Shown here one piece after another: positions 6,335-13,712 of a DNA stretch of 46,162 bases; the stretch's first letter is position 1, and every line of letters begins with the position of its first letter. The stretch covers positions 1-46,162 of the forward strand of contig JAFUAA010000053.1 in assembly GCA_017460915.1 (NCBI GenBank), read 5' to 3'. The position numbers and the translations under genes were made by a program. The notes under the pieces were generated by a model. That model was not told where the DNA came from. It did no database searches and saw nothing but the letters and a program-made list of their open reading frames with translations. The DNA is from Bacteroidales bacterium (GTDB taxonomy: Bacteria; Bacteroidota; Bacteroidia; Bacteroidales; F082).

Positions 6335-7021
6335 ATGAGTTACAACGACTGGAAAGACAAAACCGCCAACTTCAAGCAAATCGATGTGCGCGGTGTGCTA
6401 GGGAACTTCTTCCCCGGACTGAAAATGCAAGCCTCAAAAATGGCTGCTGGCGAAGGCATAACCATCATCCAAACCTTTGAGCCCATACCGCTTTACGAGG
6501 TAATGGAAGACCTTGGTTTTGAACACTATACCGAAAAGGTAGGCGAGGCCGAATACCACACCTATTTCTATCGCAAAGAAATGAAACAAGCTGAGAAAGA
6601 CATCCCGATGCGGCCTTACGCGCTCACCAATATGGCCTTGATTGACGACGACCTGGCCCAGACCGCCGTCAACTTCTGGGACCTGACTTGGAACGACAAC
6701 CGCCGTCACCTGCCTTACAAGATGCGCCTCTTGCTCTCGCTGACCAATGCCGTCGGTGCAGGAAGAATGCGCCAAGCCACGCGCGAGCTGGTGAAGGCAT
6801 ACATCCACGGCCTCGACAGCGCCGCCTTGGATGATGTGTTCGAACTGCTCGCCTGGAACCAAGGCATCGGCTATTTCAGCTCCGAAATCGGACCCTCTAC
6901 CCTATTTCAAGCCTACAAGACCATCAAACAGATGGAGAAAAAAGGCAACAGCCGCGCCGAAATCATTGAGGTGCTGAAAGAGAAATTCGGGGAGAAAAAT
7001 CCTGACATCAAGGTACAATAA
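6335..7021 (+). CDS. DUF2249 / AhpD-like two-domain protein of the NO-stress operon
   Basis: A 228-residue cytoplasmic protein. Residues about 15-85 (IDVRGVLGNFFP to YFYRKE, with FEPIPLYEVMEDLGF) match the DUF2249 fold, a TusA-like domain often encoded near denitrification and NO-handling genes. Residues about 100-215 resemble the all-helical carboxymuconolactone decarboxylase/AhpD family (ATRELVKAYIHGLDSAALDDVFELLAW) but lack the redox CxxC of AhpD. It is the first gene behind the GTAACA-TGTTAC operator and precedes a DUF1858 protein, a flavodiiron NO reductase and a ferredoxin. A role in nitrosative-stress response is inferred from this; the biochemical activity is unknown. Confidence 0.75.
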   Translation: MSYNDWKDKTANFKQIDVRGVLGNFFPGLKMQASKMAAGEGITIIQTFEPIPLYEVMEDLGFEHYTEKVGEAEYHTYFYRKEMKQAEKDIPMRPYALTNMALIDDDLAQTAVNFWDLTWNDNRRHLPYKMRLLLSLTNAVGAGRMRQATRELVKAYIHGLDSAALDDVFELLAWNQGIGYFSSEIGPSTLFQAYKTIKQMEKKGNSRAEIIEVLKEKFGEKNPDIKVQ

Positions 7022-7026
7022 CCATT

Positions 7027-7054
7027 GTAGAGACGCAAAATTTTGCGTCTCTAC
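7027..7054. repeat. perfect 28-bp palindrome inside the operon
   Basis: GTAGAGACGCAAAA and its exact reverse complement, with no spacer, lie between the DUF2249 and DUF1858 genes. GTAGAGACGC-type palindromes recur between genes in many bacterial genomes (REP-like). There is no T run, so it is more likely an mRNA-processing or stabilising hairpin or a mobile palindrome than a terminator. Confidence 0.8.
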
Positions 7055-7069
7055 CACAATAATACAATT

Positions 7070-7291
7070 ATGGAAATCACCAAAGAAACCAAATTAGCCA
7101 ACCTCATCGCCCAATATCCATGGCTGAAAGAGGAAATCGTGAAAGTGAACGAGAAGTTCAAGATGCTCAACTCGCCTATCGGCAAAATCATGATGGGCAA
7201 GGCCACCATCGCCGAGATGAGTAAGAAATCGGGGATGGAGGCGGAAGACATCATTGGCAGAATAATGGAATTGATCGAAAACCATAAATAA
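7070..7291 (+). CDS. DUF1858 domain protein
   Basis: A 73-residue protein made of a single DUF1858 domain: [19 protein letters not shown], then a short helix, [18 protein letters not shown] and a final helix. The domain resembles the N-terminal ScdA/RIC-type domain found in di-iron proteins that repair Fe-S clusters after NO damage. An upstream in-frame ATG at 7043 exists, but it lies inside the palindrome. ATG 7070 matches the family start. It ends 7 bp before the flavodiiron gene and is surely cotranscribed with it. A helper role in NO or Fe-S handling is an inference. Confidence 0.82.
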   Translation: MEITKETKLANLIAQYPWLKEEIVKVNEKFKMLNSPIGKIMMGKATIAEMSKKSGMEAEDIIGRIMELIENHK

Positions 7292-7298
7292 CGGAAAA

Positions 7299-8693
7299 AT
7301 GAGAAAACACGTAAAAGGACACGTCAGCTGGGTAGGTTACATCGACTGGGAACTGGAATCGTTCCACGGCGACGACTACTCCATCATGAACGGCTCAAGC
7401 CAAAACGCTTATCTGATCGAAGAAGAGAAAACCGTCCTCATCGACACGGTCTGGACGCCCCACCGCTTCGATTTCGTCGAAAACCTGAAAAAGGAAATCG
7501 ACCTGAACAAAATCGACTTCATCGTGGCCAACCATGGCGAGTGCGACCACAGCGGCTCGCTCACCGCACTGATGGAGGCCATCCCCAACACGCCCATCTA
7601 TTGCACCGCCAATGCCGTGAAAAGCATTGAAGGTCAATATGGCAAACGCGGTTGGAACTTCCACATCGTGAAGACTGGCGACAGTGTTGAAATCGGACGC
7701 GGAAAGAAACTGGTCTTCGTCGAGATGCGCATGTTGCACTGGCCCGACTCGATGGCCACCTACATGACCGGTGACGGCATCCTCTTCTCCAACGATGCCT
7801 TTGGCCAACACTACGCCGTCGAAGAACTCTTCAACGACAAGGCCGACCCATGCCTGCTCAACAAGGAGGCGATGAAGTATTTCGCCAATATCCTGAATCC
7901 TTTTGCCCCCATCCTGACCAAGAAATTGGAGGAAATCGCAGGTTTCAACCTGCCCATCGAGATGATTGCCCCGTCGCACGGTGCCCTCTGGCGCAGGAAC
8001 CCGCTGCAAATCGTGGAGAAATACGCGACCTGGGCCAAGACCTATCAAGAAGACCAAGTGACCATCGCCTACGACACGATGTGGGAAGGCACGACCAAAA
8101 TCGCACACCGCATCGCCGAGGAGATCCATCGCCAAAGTCCCAACACGGTGGTGAAGGTGTTCAACATCGCCAAAGCCGACAAGAACGAAATCATGACTGA
8201 GGTCTTCAAGTCGAAAGCCATCGCCGTAGGCTCACCCACCGTCAGCAACAGCATCCTTTCGTCCGTGGCGGGTTGGATGGAATTCCTCAAGCAACTGAAA
8301 TTCAAGAACAAGAAAGCTGCCGCCTTCGGCTGCTACGGCTGGAGTGGTGAATCAGTGAAACTATTGCAAGAGAAACTGAAAGATGCTGGTTTTGAGGTCA
8401 TCGACGAGAACATCCATGCCCCTTGGACACCCGAAGAGCAAGCCTTGGCAGGCATTCCTGAGTTGGTCAGGAATTTGCTTGGCCAAGCGGAAAAAGAAGA
8501 GCCTGCTGAGGTTGTGGCCAGCAACACCGATATGCCTAAATACCAGTGTGGTCCCTGCGGCTACGTCTACGACCCAACCAAAGGCGACCCCGACAGCGGC
8601 ATTGCCCCAGGCACACCTTTCGAGACCTTGCCTGACAATTGGCGCTGCCCCGTTTGTGGCGTAAGCAAGAATATGTTTCAAATGATGATGTAA
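7299..8693 (+). CDS. norV: flavodiiron NO/O2 reductase fused to rubredoxin (flavorubredoxin)
   Basis: A 464-residue three-module enzyme that reduces NO to N2O (or O2 to water) in anaerobes. The beta-lactamase-like domain holds all the usual di-iron ligands: H79, E81, D83 and H84 in HGECDH, then H147, D166 and H227. The flavodoxin domain (about 253-395) has the FMN loop following [12 protein letters not shown]. The C-terminal rubredoxin has C417, C420, C450 and C453, so electrons can reach FMN within one chain, as in NorV. It lies in an operator-controlled operon with a ferredoxin directly behind it. NO is the likely physiological substrate because hcp shares the operator. The symbol follows the domain layout, not proven orthology. 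Confidence 0.93.
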   Translation: MRKHVKGHVSWVGYIDWELESFHGDDYSIMNGSSQNAYLIEEEKTVLIDTVWTPHRFDFVENLKKEIDLNKIDFIVANHGECDHSGSLTALMEAIPNTPIYCTANAVKSIEGQYGKRGWNFHIVKTGDSVEIGRGKKLVFVEMRMLHWPDSMATYMTGDGILFSNDAFGQHYAVEELFNDKADPCLLNKEAMKYFANILNPFAPILTKKLEEIAGFNLPIEMIAPSHGALWRRNPLQIVEKYATWAKTYQEDQVTIAYDTMWEGTTKIAHRIAEEIHRQSPNTVVKVFNIAKADKNEIMTEVFKSKAIAVGSPTVSNSILSSVAGWMEFLKQLKFKNKKAAAFGCYGWSGESVKLLQEKLKDAGFEVIDENIHAPWTPEEQALAGIPELVRNLLGQAEKEEPAEVVASNTDMPKYQCGPCGYVYDPTKGDPDSGIAPGTPFETLPDNWRCPVCGVSKNMFQMMM

Positions 8694-8705
8694 AAACCTA
8701 ACACA

Positions 8706-8888
8706 ATGAAGTACAGAGTAAACGACAGTTGCATCGGCTGCGGCCTTTGCGAATCCACCTGCCCCGAAGTGTTTTCCATCCAAGGCGATGTTGCCGTGGC
8801 CATCGAAGGCGATGTGCCAGAAAGTGCTTTGACTTCAGCCGCCGAAGCCAAGGACGGCTGCCCTGTGGGTGCCATTGAAGAAGCATAA
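8706..8888 (+). CDS. single [4Fe-4S] ferredoxin
   Basis: A 60-residue ferredoxin. Cluster ligands are C9, C12 and C15 in CIGCGLCESTCP, plus C52 in GCPVGAIEEA; C19 is an extra cysteine. The length and spacing match the one-cluster type known from Thermotoga. It starts 12 bp after the flavorubredoxin stop and ends the operon ahead of a strong terminator. It is probably the electron donor to the rubredoxin domain of its neighbour, which is inferred from position. Confidence 0.9.
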   Translation: MKYRVNDSCIGCGLCESTCPEVFSIQGDVAVAIEGDVPESALTSAAEAKDGCPVGAIEEA

Positions 8889-8912
8889 AGCAGTCTTTTT
8901 TTGATTCCACAC

Positions 8913-8952
8913 AAATCCGTAATCCAGGCGAAGGCTTAGATTGCGGATTTTT
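8913..8952 (+). terminator. intrinsic terminator of the flavodiiron operon
   Basis: AAATCCGTAATC (8913-8924) pairs with GATTGCGGATTT (8939-8950) over 12 bp with one G-T wobble, followed by a T run. Confidence 0.8.
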
Positions 8953-8985
8953 CGCTTCCTTACTTTCTATCTCATGAAAAATATC

Positions 8986-8993
8986 TATCTTTG
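8986..8993 (+). promoter_or_regulatory. -7 box (TATCTTTG) of the toxin-antitoxin remnant
   Basis: TATCTTTG matches TAnnTTTG and lies 27 bp before the ATG at 9021. Confidence 0.6.
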
Positions 8994-9020
8994 CCATCGA
9001 TAAAAGGAAAGGAACTGATT

Positions 9021-9365
9021 ATGAGTTACTCGGAAATGGCACAATTGGAACTGATGAATGCGGCCGCCAATGTCACCACTAAGGAAGACTTGGATGCTTT
9101 GAAACTGACTTTGTCGCTTTTCTTTGCCGAATTGGCGCAACGAGCCATCGACAAGCTGTGGGACGAGGGCAAGTTGGACCAAGCCAAGTTGGACGAACTG
9201 CGTGGACAACATTTGCGCAAGTTCGTGGATTGTGCCATTGCTGCAAGCGCCGACTACATCGTTACTGAAGACAATCATTTCAATCGGCTCAAATCGATTC
9301 CGTTCCCAAGGACGAGGATTCTGACTTTGGACGAATTCAATGCCGTTGAAAGGTACGACCTATGA
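9021..9365 (+). pseudogene. fused toxin-antitoxin remnant: antitoxin joined in frame to the end of a PIN toxin
   Basis: A 114-residue frame with a good ribosome binding site (AAAGGAAAGGA). Residues 1-66 look like a complete antitoxin of the type encoded before Bacteroidales PIN toxins (SEMAQLELMNAAANVTTKEDLDAL to DELRGQHLR). Residues 67-110 are the final third of a PIN-domain toxin (KFVDCAIAASADYIVTEDNHF to ILTLDEF). The first two thirds of the toxin, including its first catalytic aspartate, are missing. An in-frame deletion with its junction near 9219 explains this. The product cannot be an active nuclease. The antitoxin half may still be made and could bind DNA or neutralise related toxins. 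Confidence 0.75.
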
Positions 9366-9429
9366 AACATGGATCTCTGCCGTATTTGAAAAAAACACAA
9401 CAAAAACCTTGCAACTTTGAAAAATTGTG

Positions 9430-9437
9430 TACTTTTG
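9430..9437 (+). promoter_or_regulatory. -7 box (TACTTTTG) of the structured RNA
   Basis: TACTTTTG matches TAnnTTTG. No protein gene follows for 330 bp; a structured, terminator-ended RNA does. Confidence 0.6.
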
Positions 9438-9443
9438 CACCGA

Positions 9444-9708
9444 CAAAACACGAATAGTAACCCATAAAAACGAAACGAATATGCAATAAAAGCGCAGGAT
9501 TGCGTGAAATTGAAACTACATAAACAACAGCATTAAAACTGGATTCTTCTCCTATAAAATTTGCCGATTTTAAGAAGAGTTGAATGCATCCAATAGGTTT
9601 TAGTCAAGATGCTTACGTATTAGCGTGAGATTGACTTATTTCTTGTGGATGCAGGTTACGGCAAATACCTATAGGAGCGGGAAACGAGACGGTTTCACGC
9701 TTTTTTTT
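9444..9708 (+). ncRNA. rod-shaped non-coding RNA, candidate 6S RNA
   Basis: The region between promoter 9430 and the terminator at 9677 has no reading frame but folds into a long rod. The helices are CTCCTATA 9549-9556 with TATAGGAG 9670-9677, ATTTGCCG 9559-9566 with CGGCAAAT 9659-9666, TGCATCCA 9585-9592 with TGGATGCA 9646-9653, AGTCAA 9602-9607 with TTGACT 9631-9636, and CTTACG 9612-9617 with CGTGAG 9624-9629. The first four are perfect. A large asymmetric bubble (9567-9584 opposite 9654-9658) interrupts the rod, as in 6S RNA, which traps RNA polymerase. Alternatives are another conserved Bacteroidales RNA or a leader of the gene at 9771. The 5' end is approximate. Confidence 0.65.
9677..9708 (+). 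terminator. intrinsic terminator of the structured RNA
   Basis: GCGGGAAAC (9677-9685) pairs with GTTTCACGC (9692-9700) with one G-A mismatch, followed by T8. It ends the RNA 63 bp before the next gene. Confidence 0.8.
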
Positions 9709-9770
9709 GTGCTTGTTTGGAATAGGAACAAATCAATCAGACAAGTAATAACAACTAAAATCACAAAGAA

Positions 9771-10439
9771 ATGAAAAAGATTGGAATTATCATTCTAACA
9801 GCACTTGCTCTTATGGGTGGCTGTAAGACAAAAGAAAAGGTTCAAAAGCCTAAAGATGGAACTGTTGCGACAGACACAATCGCCTTGCAAGATTCAACGG
9901 CAATTACAACCGAAATTCCCGAGAGCGGTGTGGAGACCACACAAAGTGAAGATTTGGAAGAGCCTGTCGTGCCAAAAGAAAACACAACAGGCGAACCCAT
10001 AGTAGCGCACATCAACACAGTAGAGATATTGGCCACCATGCCTGAAACTGCCAAAGCAGAGGAAGCGCTTACGGCTTATGGGCAAGAGGTGGAAACCCAA
10101 ATCAAGGCCATGCTTGAGGAGTATCAGAAAAAGGTGGAGGAATTTGAGTCACAGCAGGATTCCCTGTCGGATTTGATGAAAAAGACCAAGGAAAACGAAA
10201 TCCTTGATTTGCAGAACCGCATTCAAATGTTCCAAGAGAATGCCGAGAAAGAGTTCGCCAGCAAACAAACTGCACTTTACGCGCCCATCAGGGAGAAACT
10301 GCAAAAGGCGATGAGAGTCGTCACTTTAGAGCAAGGGTATACTTACATGCTCGACATCACTTCTGGTGCCATTGTGTATATCGGCGACGATGCCATTGAC
10401 GCAACGCCATTGGTGAAGAAGAAACTGGGGTTAAAATAA
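9771..10439 (+). CDS. OmpH/Skp-like lipoprotein
   Basis: A 222-residue exported protein with a lipoprotein signal (MKKIGIIILTALALMGGC, lipidated C18). A Thr/Glu/Pro-rich linker follows (about 20-75). The rest resembles the OmpH/Skp periplasmic chaperone family: IAHINTVEILATMPE-like start (here IVAHINTVEILATMPE), a long coiled coil at about 95-175, and a short C-terminal segment. Classical Skp is soluble and has no linker, so this would be a membrane-tethered variant. It is the first gene of a three-gene unit; its TAA overlaps the ATG of the next gene by one base (TAATG). A role in envelope protein handling is inferred. Confidence 0.75.
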   Translation: MKKIGIIILTALALMGGCKTKEKVQKPKDGTVATDTIALQDSTAITTEIPESGVETTQSEDLEEPVVPKENTTGEPIVAHINTVEILATMPETAKAEEALTAYGQEVETQIKAMLEEYQKKVEEFESQQDSLSDLMKKTKENEILDLQNRIQMFQENAEKEFASKQTALYAPIREKLQKAMRVVTLEQGYTYMLDITSGAIVYIGDDAIDATPLVKKKLGLK

Positions 10440-11791
10440 TGGAATCAAACAAAAAAATGATGAAAAACATAAGATTATTATTGGTTTCTGCCCTGCTCGG
10501 TTTTGCTTCGAGCGGGGCTTGGGGACAAAACACGCAATGGGATGTTTACAATGTAATTCCATATTACAAGAACACTTCGTTTATCTTTGATTCACAAGAT
10601 GCCTGGGACGGATACTCTTTTTACAGCGAGTCACAAGGACTCAGGAAATATGATTCTGGGAAGAAACTTGGCTTTACCATTTATGATGATTATTCTGTGA
10701 CATTGGATTATTCTTCAACTATGCTTTTGTTCCGAGATGATTACAGATGGTCAAACATCCCAATACATATCAGCGGGACGGGAATAGTGAGATGGCAAAA
10801 TGACAGATTGGTAATTGACCTGAGTGTACAGACAAGCACCACTGGAGGGAGCGATCATGGGTCTAAATACGAAGGGACTAGACAAGGAGATGTTTATTCC
10901 ACAGAAGAGTATTCTTTCCCTTCCTATTCAGATACCAAGAAATACTCCTACGTTCTTGAATATGCAGACGGACAAGGTTTTAGGCTTATTGGCAACGATA
11001 TTATGTCCGTGATTACCGGAACTGACCATTTCTGGGCTGATAATGGAGTTTCAAGAGATGTGCCGATATACTATCAGATATGCCTCAAATTAACCCAACG
11101 ATTTTTCTATTTCAATGCAGTTGAAAAATCCCAAAGTGAATTGAATGAGCAAACTTCAGACCCATACGGAAAATGGCAGTGGAATGATGACAGAAGCGAA
11201 ATTCTCCTTGAATCAGCTCAAGAAGATGCAAATTGGGTCATTTGGAACCGTAAGAATAAAATAGGAAGTCTAAGAAACAGTATTGAAGATTTGGAGAATG
11301 ATACGACCTTGAGATGGGATTTGAAACAATCAATGATTGAAGGCACATACAGACAAATTCAAGAAATACAAGATTGTCCCATTACATGGGGTGTTGTCTT
11401 AAATAAAAACGGATCGGGATACAAAACTGAAATAACAGATGATGGAGAGGAATTGACTTATTTGATGATTCCATTTGATGGAGGATCGGAGCAAAGCTTT
11501 TCTTTTGTGGTAAATAGAGCGCAAGATGATTTAGATAATAATATGGCCAAAGCATTCCACGAAATACTTGCTAAAATGATTGATCAAGAAACCAATTATT
11601 CCAATCATCATACATATGAATATGTCCAATACGACCGCTTTATGGGCACACTGAAACGCGATGCGTCAATATTGAACCAAATCAAGGACAAACGCATCAT
11701 GATTGTGAACTACAAACAAAATGGCTCAGACAAAACTACCACGTTCCAATTGGAAGGCTTGGAAGCCATCTATAATGCGATAACACAATGA
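10439..11791 (+). CDS. secreted protein of unknown function
   Basis: A 450-residue protein with a signal peptide (KNIRLLLVSALLGFASSGAWGQ). The mature part is rich in aromatic, Asp and Ser residues and looks beta-rich. I recognise no domain. Translation may start at ATG 10439, coupled to the previous stop, or at ATG 10457/10460, which gives a more typical signal peptide. It overlaps the next gene by 4 bp (ATGA). Being held between an OmpH-like lipoprotein and a CsgG-like protein suggests a joint envelope function. Its A+T-rich codon use stands out from the GC-richer genes to the left, hinting at a different history. Confidence 0.7.
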   Translation: MESNKKMMKNIRLLLVSALLGFASSGAWGQNTQWDVYNVIPYYKNTSFIFDSQDAWDGYSFYSESQGLRKYDSGKKLGFTIYDDYSVTLDYSSTMLLFRDDYRWSNIPIHISGTGIVRWQNDRLVIDLSVQTSTTGGSDHGSKYEGTRQGDVYSTEEYSFPSYSDTKKYSYVLEYADGQGFRLIGNDIMSVITGTDHFWADNGVSRDVPIYYQICLKLTQRFFYFNAVEKSQSELNEQTSDPYGKWQWNDDRSEILLESAQEDANWVIWNRKNKIGSLRNSIEDLENDTTLRWDLKQSMIEGTYRQIQEIQDCPITWGVVLNKNGSGYKTEITDDGEELTYLMIPFDGGSEQSFSFVVNRAQDDLDNNMAKAFHEILAKMIDQETNYSNHHTYEYVQYDRFMGTLKRDASILNQIKDKRIMIVNYKQNGSDKTTTFQLEGLEAIYNAITQ

Positions 11792-12927
11792 AAACGATTA
11801 GATTCATCTTTATTGCGACCTTTTTGTTTGCGGTTTGGAACGCCCAAGCGCAAAACCGTTTGCGCATTGCCATTCTCGATTTGGATGCAGGTGTGAATCG
11901 CACCCAACAACAGGTGAATGGATTGGCGGATATGCTTTCGGTGGAACTGTTTAATTCGGGTTGTTTCACCATCGTGGAACGGTCAAAGGTCGAGAAGGTC
12001 ATTCGGGAGCAACATTTCCGGATGACATACTTGACGGATGCCCAAAGGAAGAAAATCGGTGGCACACTGAAAGTGGATGCAATTGTTACGGGGACGATTA
12101 ATTTCATTCCTCGTGACACTCATTATGGTTCTGACTATTCCTCAAAACACGATGTCGGCGAATACAATGTGGATATTCGTTTGGTCAGCGTGAACACGGG
12201 TGAGTGGCTTTCGGTGGCAGGCGGTGAGCAGAAAGGCTGCACGGAGCGTGAATTAATGCGCCGTGTGGCCATGGAATTGACCAACAATCTAGAACTTTCC
12301 AACCCAAATGTCGTAGCGGCATCCTCGCCTTATCTGTTGTACGATTATCTCTATGTCTATCCCGAGGATTTGGGCGTTTTCACTTCTGCACCAACCTTCT
12401 TAATTCAAGCAACCAACAAGAATAGTTCATACGGTTACAACGACTGGCGGTTGCCAACTCAAGAGGAGTTGGACGCGCTCAATTCCAACCGCAAAACCTT
12501 GAGGATGAACGGAAGGAATACTTACGCCCATGCGAACAGTTGGCGATATGGAGCAACAGAATTCAGTGTGCGTTTGGTGCGAACAGCGGTTCTTATGCAA
12601 CAGTCCTCAATCCCACAAGGTAGTGCTTATTTCGAAAGTACGACTTGCAATTGGGGAAGGATTAGCGTGTTGTCGGGCTCGGCTCGCGGACAGTTTGTCT
12701 TGCAGAATCCGACAAGCAGCAATGTGTACATTCAGAATGTCACCAACACAAGTTCGGCCTTGACCGTAAATGCCACATCGAGAGCCATTTGTCCTGGCGA
12801 ATCGGGAATTGTTGAGATTTGGTACAACCCCAACGGCAGACAAGGAATGTCAATCAACAACTCAATAAAAGTCACCTTAAGTGACGGGCAACAAATCACA
12901 TTGAATGTCAAAGGCTTCGTCGAATGA
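11788..12927 (+). CDS. secreted CsgG-like protein with Lcl-like middle and DUF1573-like C-terminal domain
   Basis: A 379-residue exported protein. The signal peptide (MKTIRFIFIATFLFAVWNAQAQ) is followed by a CsgG/LpoB-type domain (about 23-170: RIAILDLDAG, GLADMLSVELFNSGCFTIVERSKVEKVIREQ, KVDAIVTGTI). A short Lcl/DUF1566-like segment spans about 200-262 (YNDWRLPTQEELDAL, EFSVRLVRT). The last 85 residues (FVLQNPTSSNVYIQNV, IVEIWYNPNGRQGM) look like an ASH/DUF1573 immunoglobulin-like domain. The CsgG domain usually assembles in the outer membrane or periplasm. No lipobox cysteine is visible. The three-part combination is unusual. It is the last gene of the unit, overlapping the previous one by 4 bp. 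Confidence 0.75.
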   Translation: MKTIRFIFIATFLFAVWNAQAQNRLRIAILDLDAGVNRTQQQVNGLADMLSVELFNSGCFTIVERSKVEKVIREQHFRMTYLTDAQRKKIGGTLKVDAIVTGTINFIPRDTHYGSDYSSKHDVGEYNVDIRLVSVNTGEWLSVAGGEQKGCTERELMRRVAMELTNNLELSNPNVVAASSPYLLYDYLYVYPEDLGVFTSAPTFLIQATNKNSSYGYNDWRLPTQEELDALNSNRKTLRMNGRNTYAHANSWRYGATEFSVRLVRTAVLMQQSSIPQGSAYFESTTCNWGRISVLSGSARGQFVLQNPTSSNVYIQNVTNTSSALTVNATSRAICPGESGIVEIWYNPNGRQGMSINNSIKVTLSDGQQITLNVKGFVE

Positions 12928-12997
12928 AACGACCTTACACTAATCCATTTTGCCTATTGGTTGGACTCCATCAAACACAATATGCGTTTACTGTGCC

Positions 12998-13609
12998 TTA
13001 CTTCTTCCGAACTACCCCATTCTCCGTCCGTTCCACCAGACCCTCGTCTTGAAGGTCGGCGATGAGGCGGCTGAGCGAGGGGCGGGCCACCCCAAGCATC
13101 TCGGCGGCTTCGGCCACATTGGTGATGGCGCCATGCTGACGGATGTAGTCCAACACGCGGTCGCGGAGGCTCTTCACGGCGAAACTCCTCACCTTGTTGC
13201 TGAGGAAATGGCTGCGGTCGGAAAGGGCTTCCAGAAATCCGCGCAGCACCTCGGGGTGCGCCGTCATAAAATTGAAGAACGCCTCGCGGTGGATGTACCA
13301 CACCACGCCGTCGGTCGTCATCGAGACCTCGACGGGAATGGTGTTGTTTTTCGCGAAAAGGAATGCAGGTGCCAGAATCTTAGGCGCTTGCATTCTTTCT
13401 ATCACCACTTCCTTTCCGCTTTGCGCGCCCATCCGCGACTCGATGCCGCCCTCAGCGAGCAGCATCAACCATTCGCAGGTGTCGCCCACGCGCACCACCT
13501 TGTCGCCTGCCTTGTACGTCTTGCGGCGGTAAGGCAAAGCCAAAAGTTCCTCCAGCATCGCCTCCGTGCAAGAGGAAAACATCTCGAATCGTTGCAGTTC
13601 CTCGATCAT
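12998..13609 (-). CDS. Crp/Fnr-family transcription regulator, HcpR-like candidate
   Basis: A 203-residue regulator. Residues about 5-120 form the cyclic-nucleotide-type sensor barrel (YKAGDKVVRVGDTCEWLMLLAEGGIE is typical), then a dimer helix. Residues about 150-203 are a winged helix-turn-helix (NVAEAAEMLGVARPSLSRLI). There is no FNR-type N-terminal cysteine set. The start is ATG 13609, after GGAAG and downstream of a good promoter; longer frames would read through that promoter. It lies between the two GTAACA-TGTTAC promoters (6.7 kb from one and 5.2 kb from the other). In Bacteroidetes such a protein (HcpR) senses NO through haem and activates hcp. I infer the same role here. Confidence 0.82.
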   Translation of the reverse strand: MIEELQRFEMFSSCTEAMLEELLALPYRRKTYKAGDKVVRVGDTCEWLMLLAEGGIESRMGAQSGKEVVIERMQAPKILAPAFLFAKNNTIPVEVSMTTDGVVWYIHREAFFNFMTAHPEVLRGFLEALSDRSHFLSNKVRSFAVKSLRDRVLDYIRQHGAITNVAEAAEMLGVARPSLSRLIADLQDEGLVERTENGVVRKK

Positions 13610-13627
13610 CTTCCTTGGTTTTTGCAG

Positions 13628-13657
13628 CAAAATTAGGAATTTTCGCAATAGAACAAA
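13628..13657 (-). promoter_or_regulatory. promoter of the Crp/Fnr regulator gene
   Basis: On the minus strand TTTG (13654-13657), an 18-bp spacer, then TAATTTTG (13628-13635). The start codon is 19 bp downstream of the box. It has no GTAACA-TGTTAC site. Confidence 0.65.
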
Positions 13658-13662
13658 CTGGC

Positions 13663-13709
13663 ATTTTTGTTTTATCAGCCATACTTTTTCGCTTTTTTTC
13701 AAGAAAATC
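13663..13709. repeat. dispersed 47-48 bp repeat, copy 2
   Basis: Matches 5649-5696 apart from one substitution and one T-run length difference. It lies immediately upstream of the regulator promoter and 4 bp beyond the 3' end of the ABC exporter gene. Confidence 0.75.
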
Positions 13710-13712
13710 ACA

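Noticed and set aside
9444-9770. riboswitch controlling the OmpH-like gene
   Set aside because: A T8 terminator ends the RNA and the rod matches no riboswitch fold I recognise; kept only as an alternative to 6S RNA.
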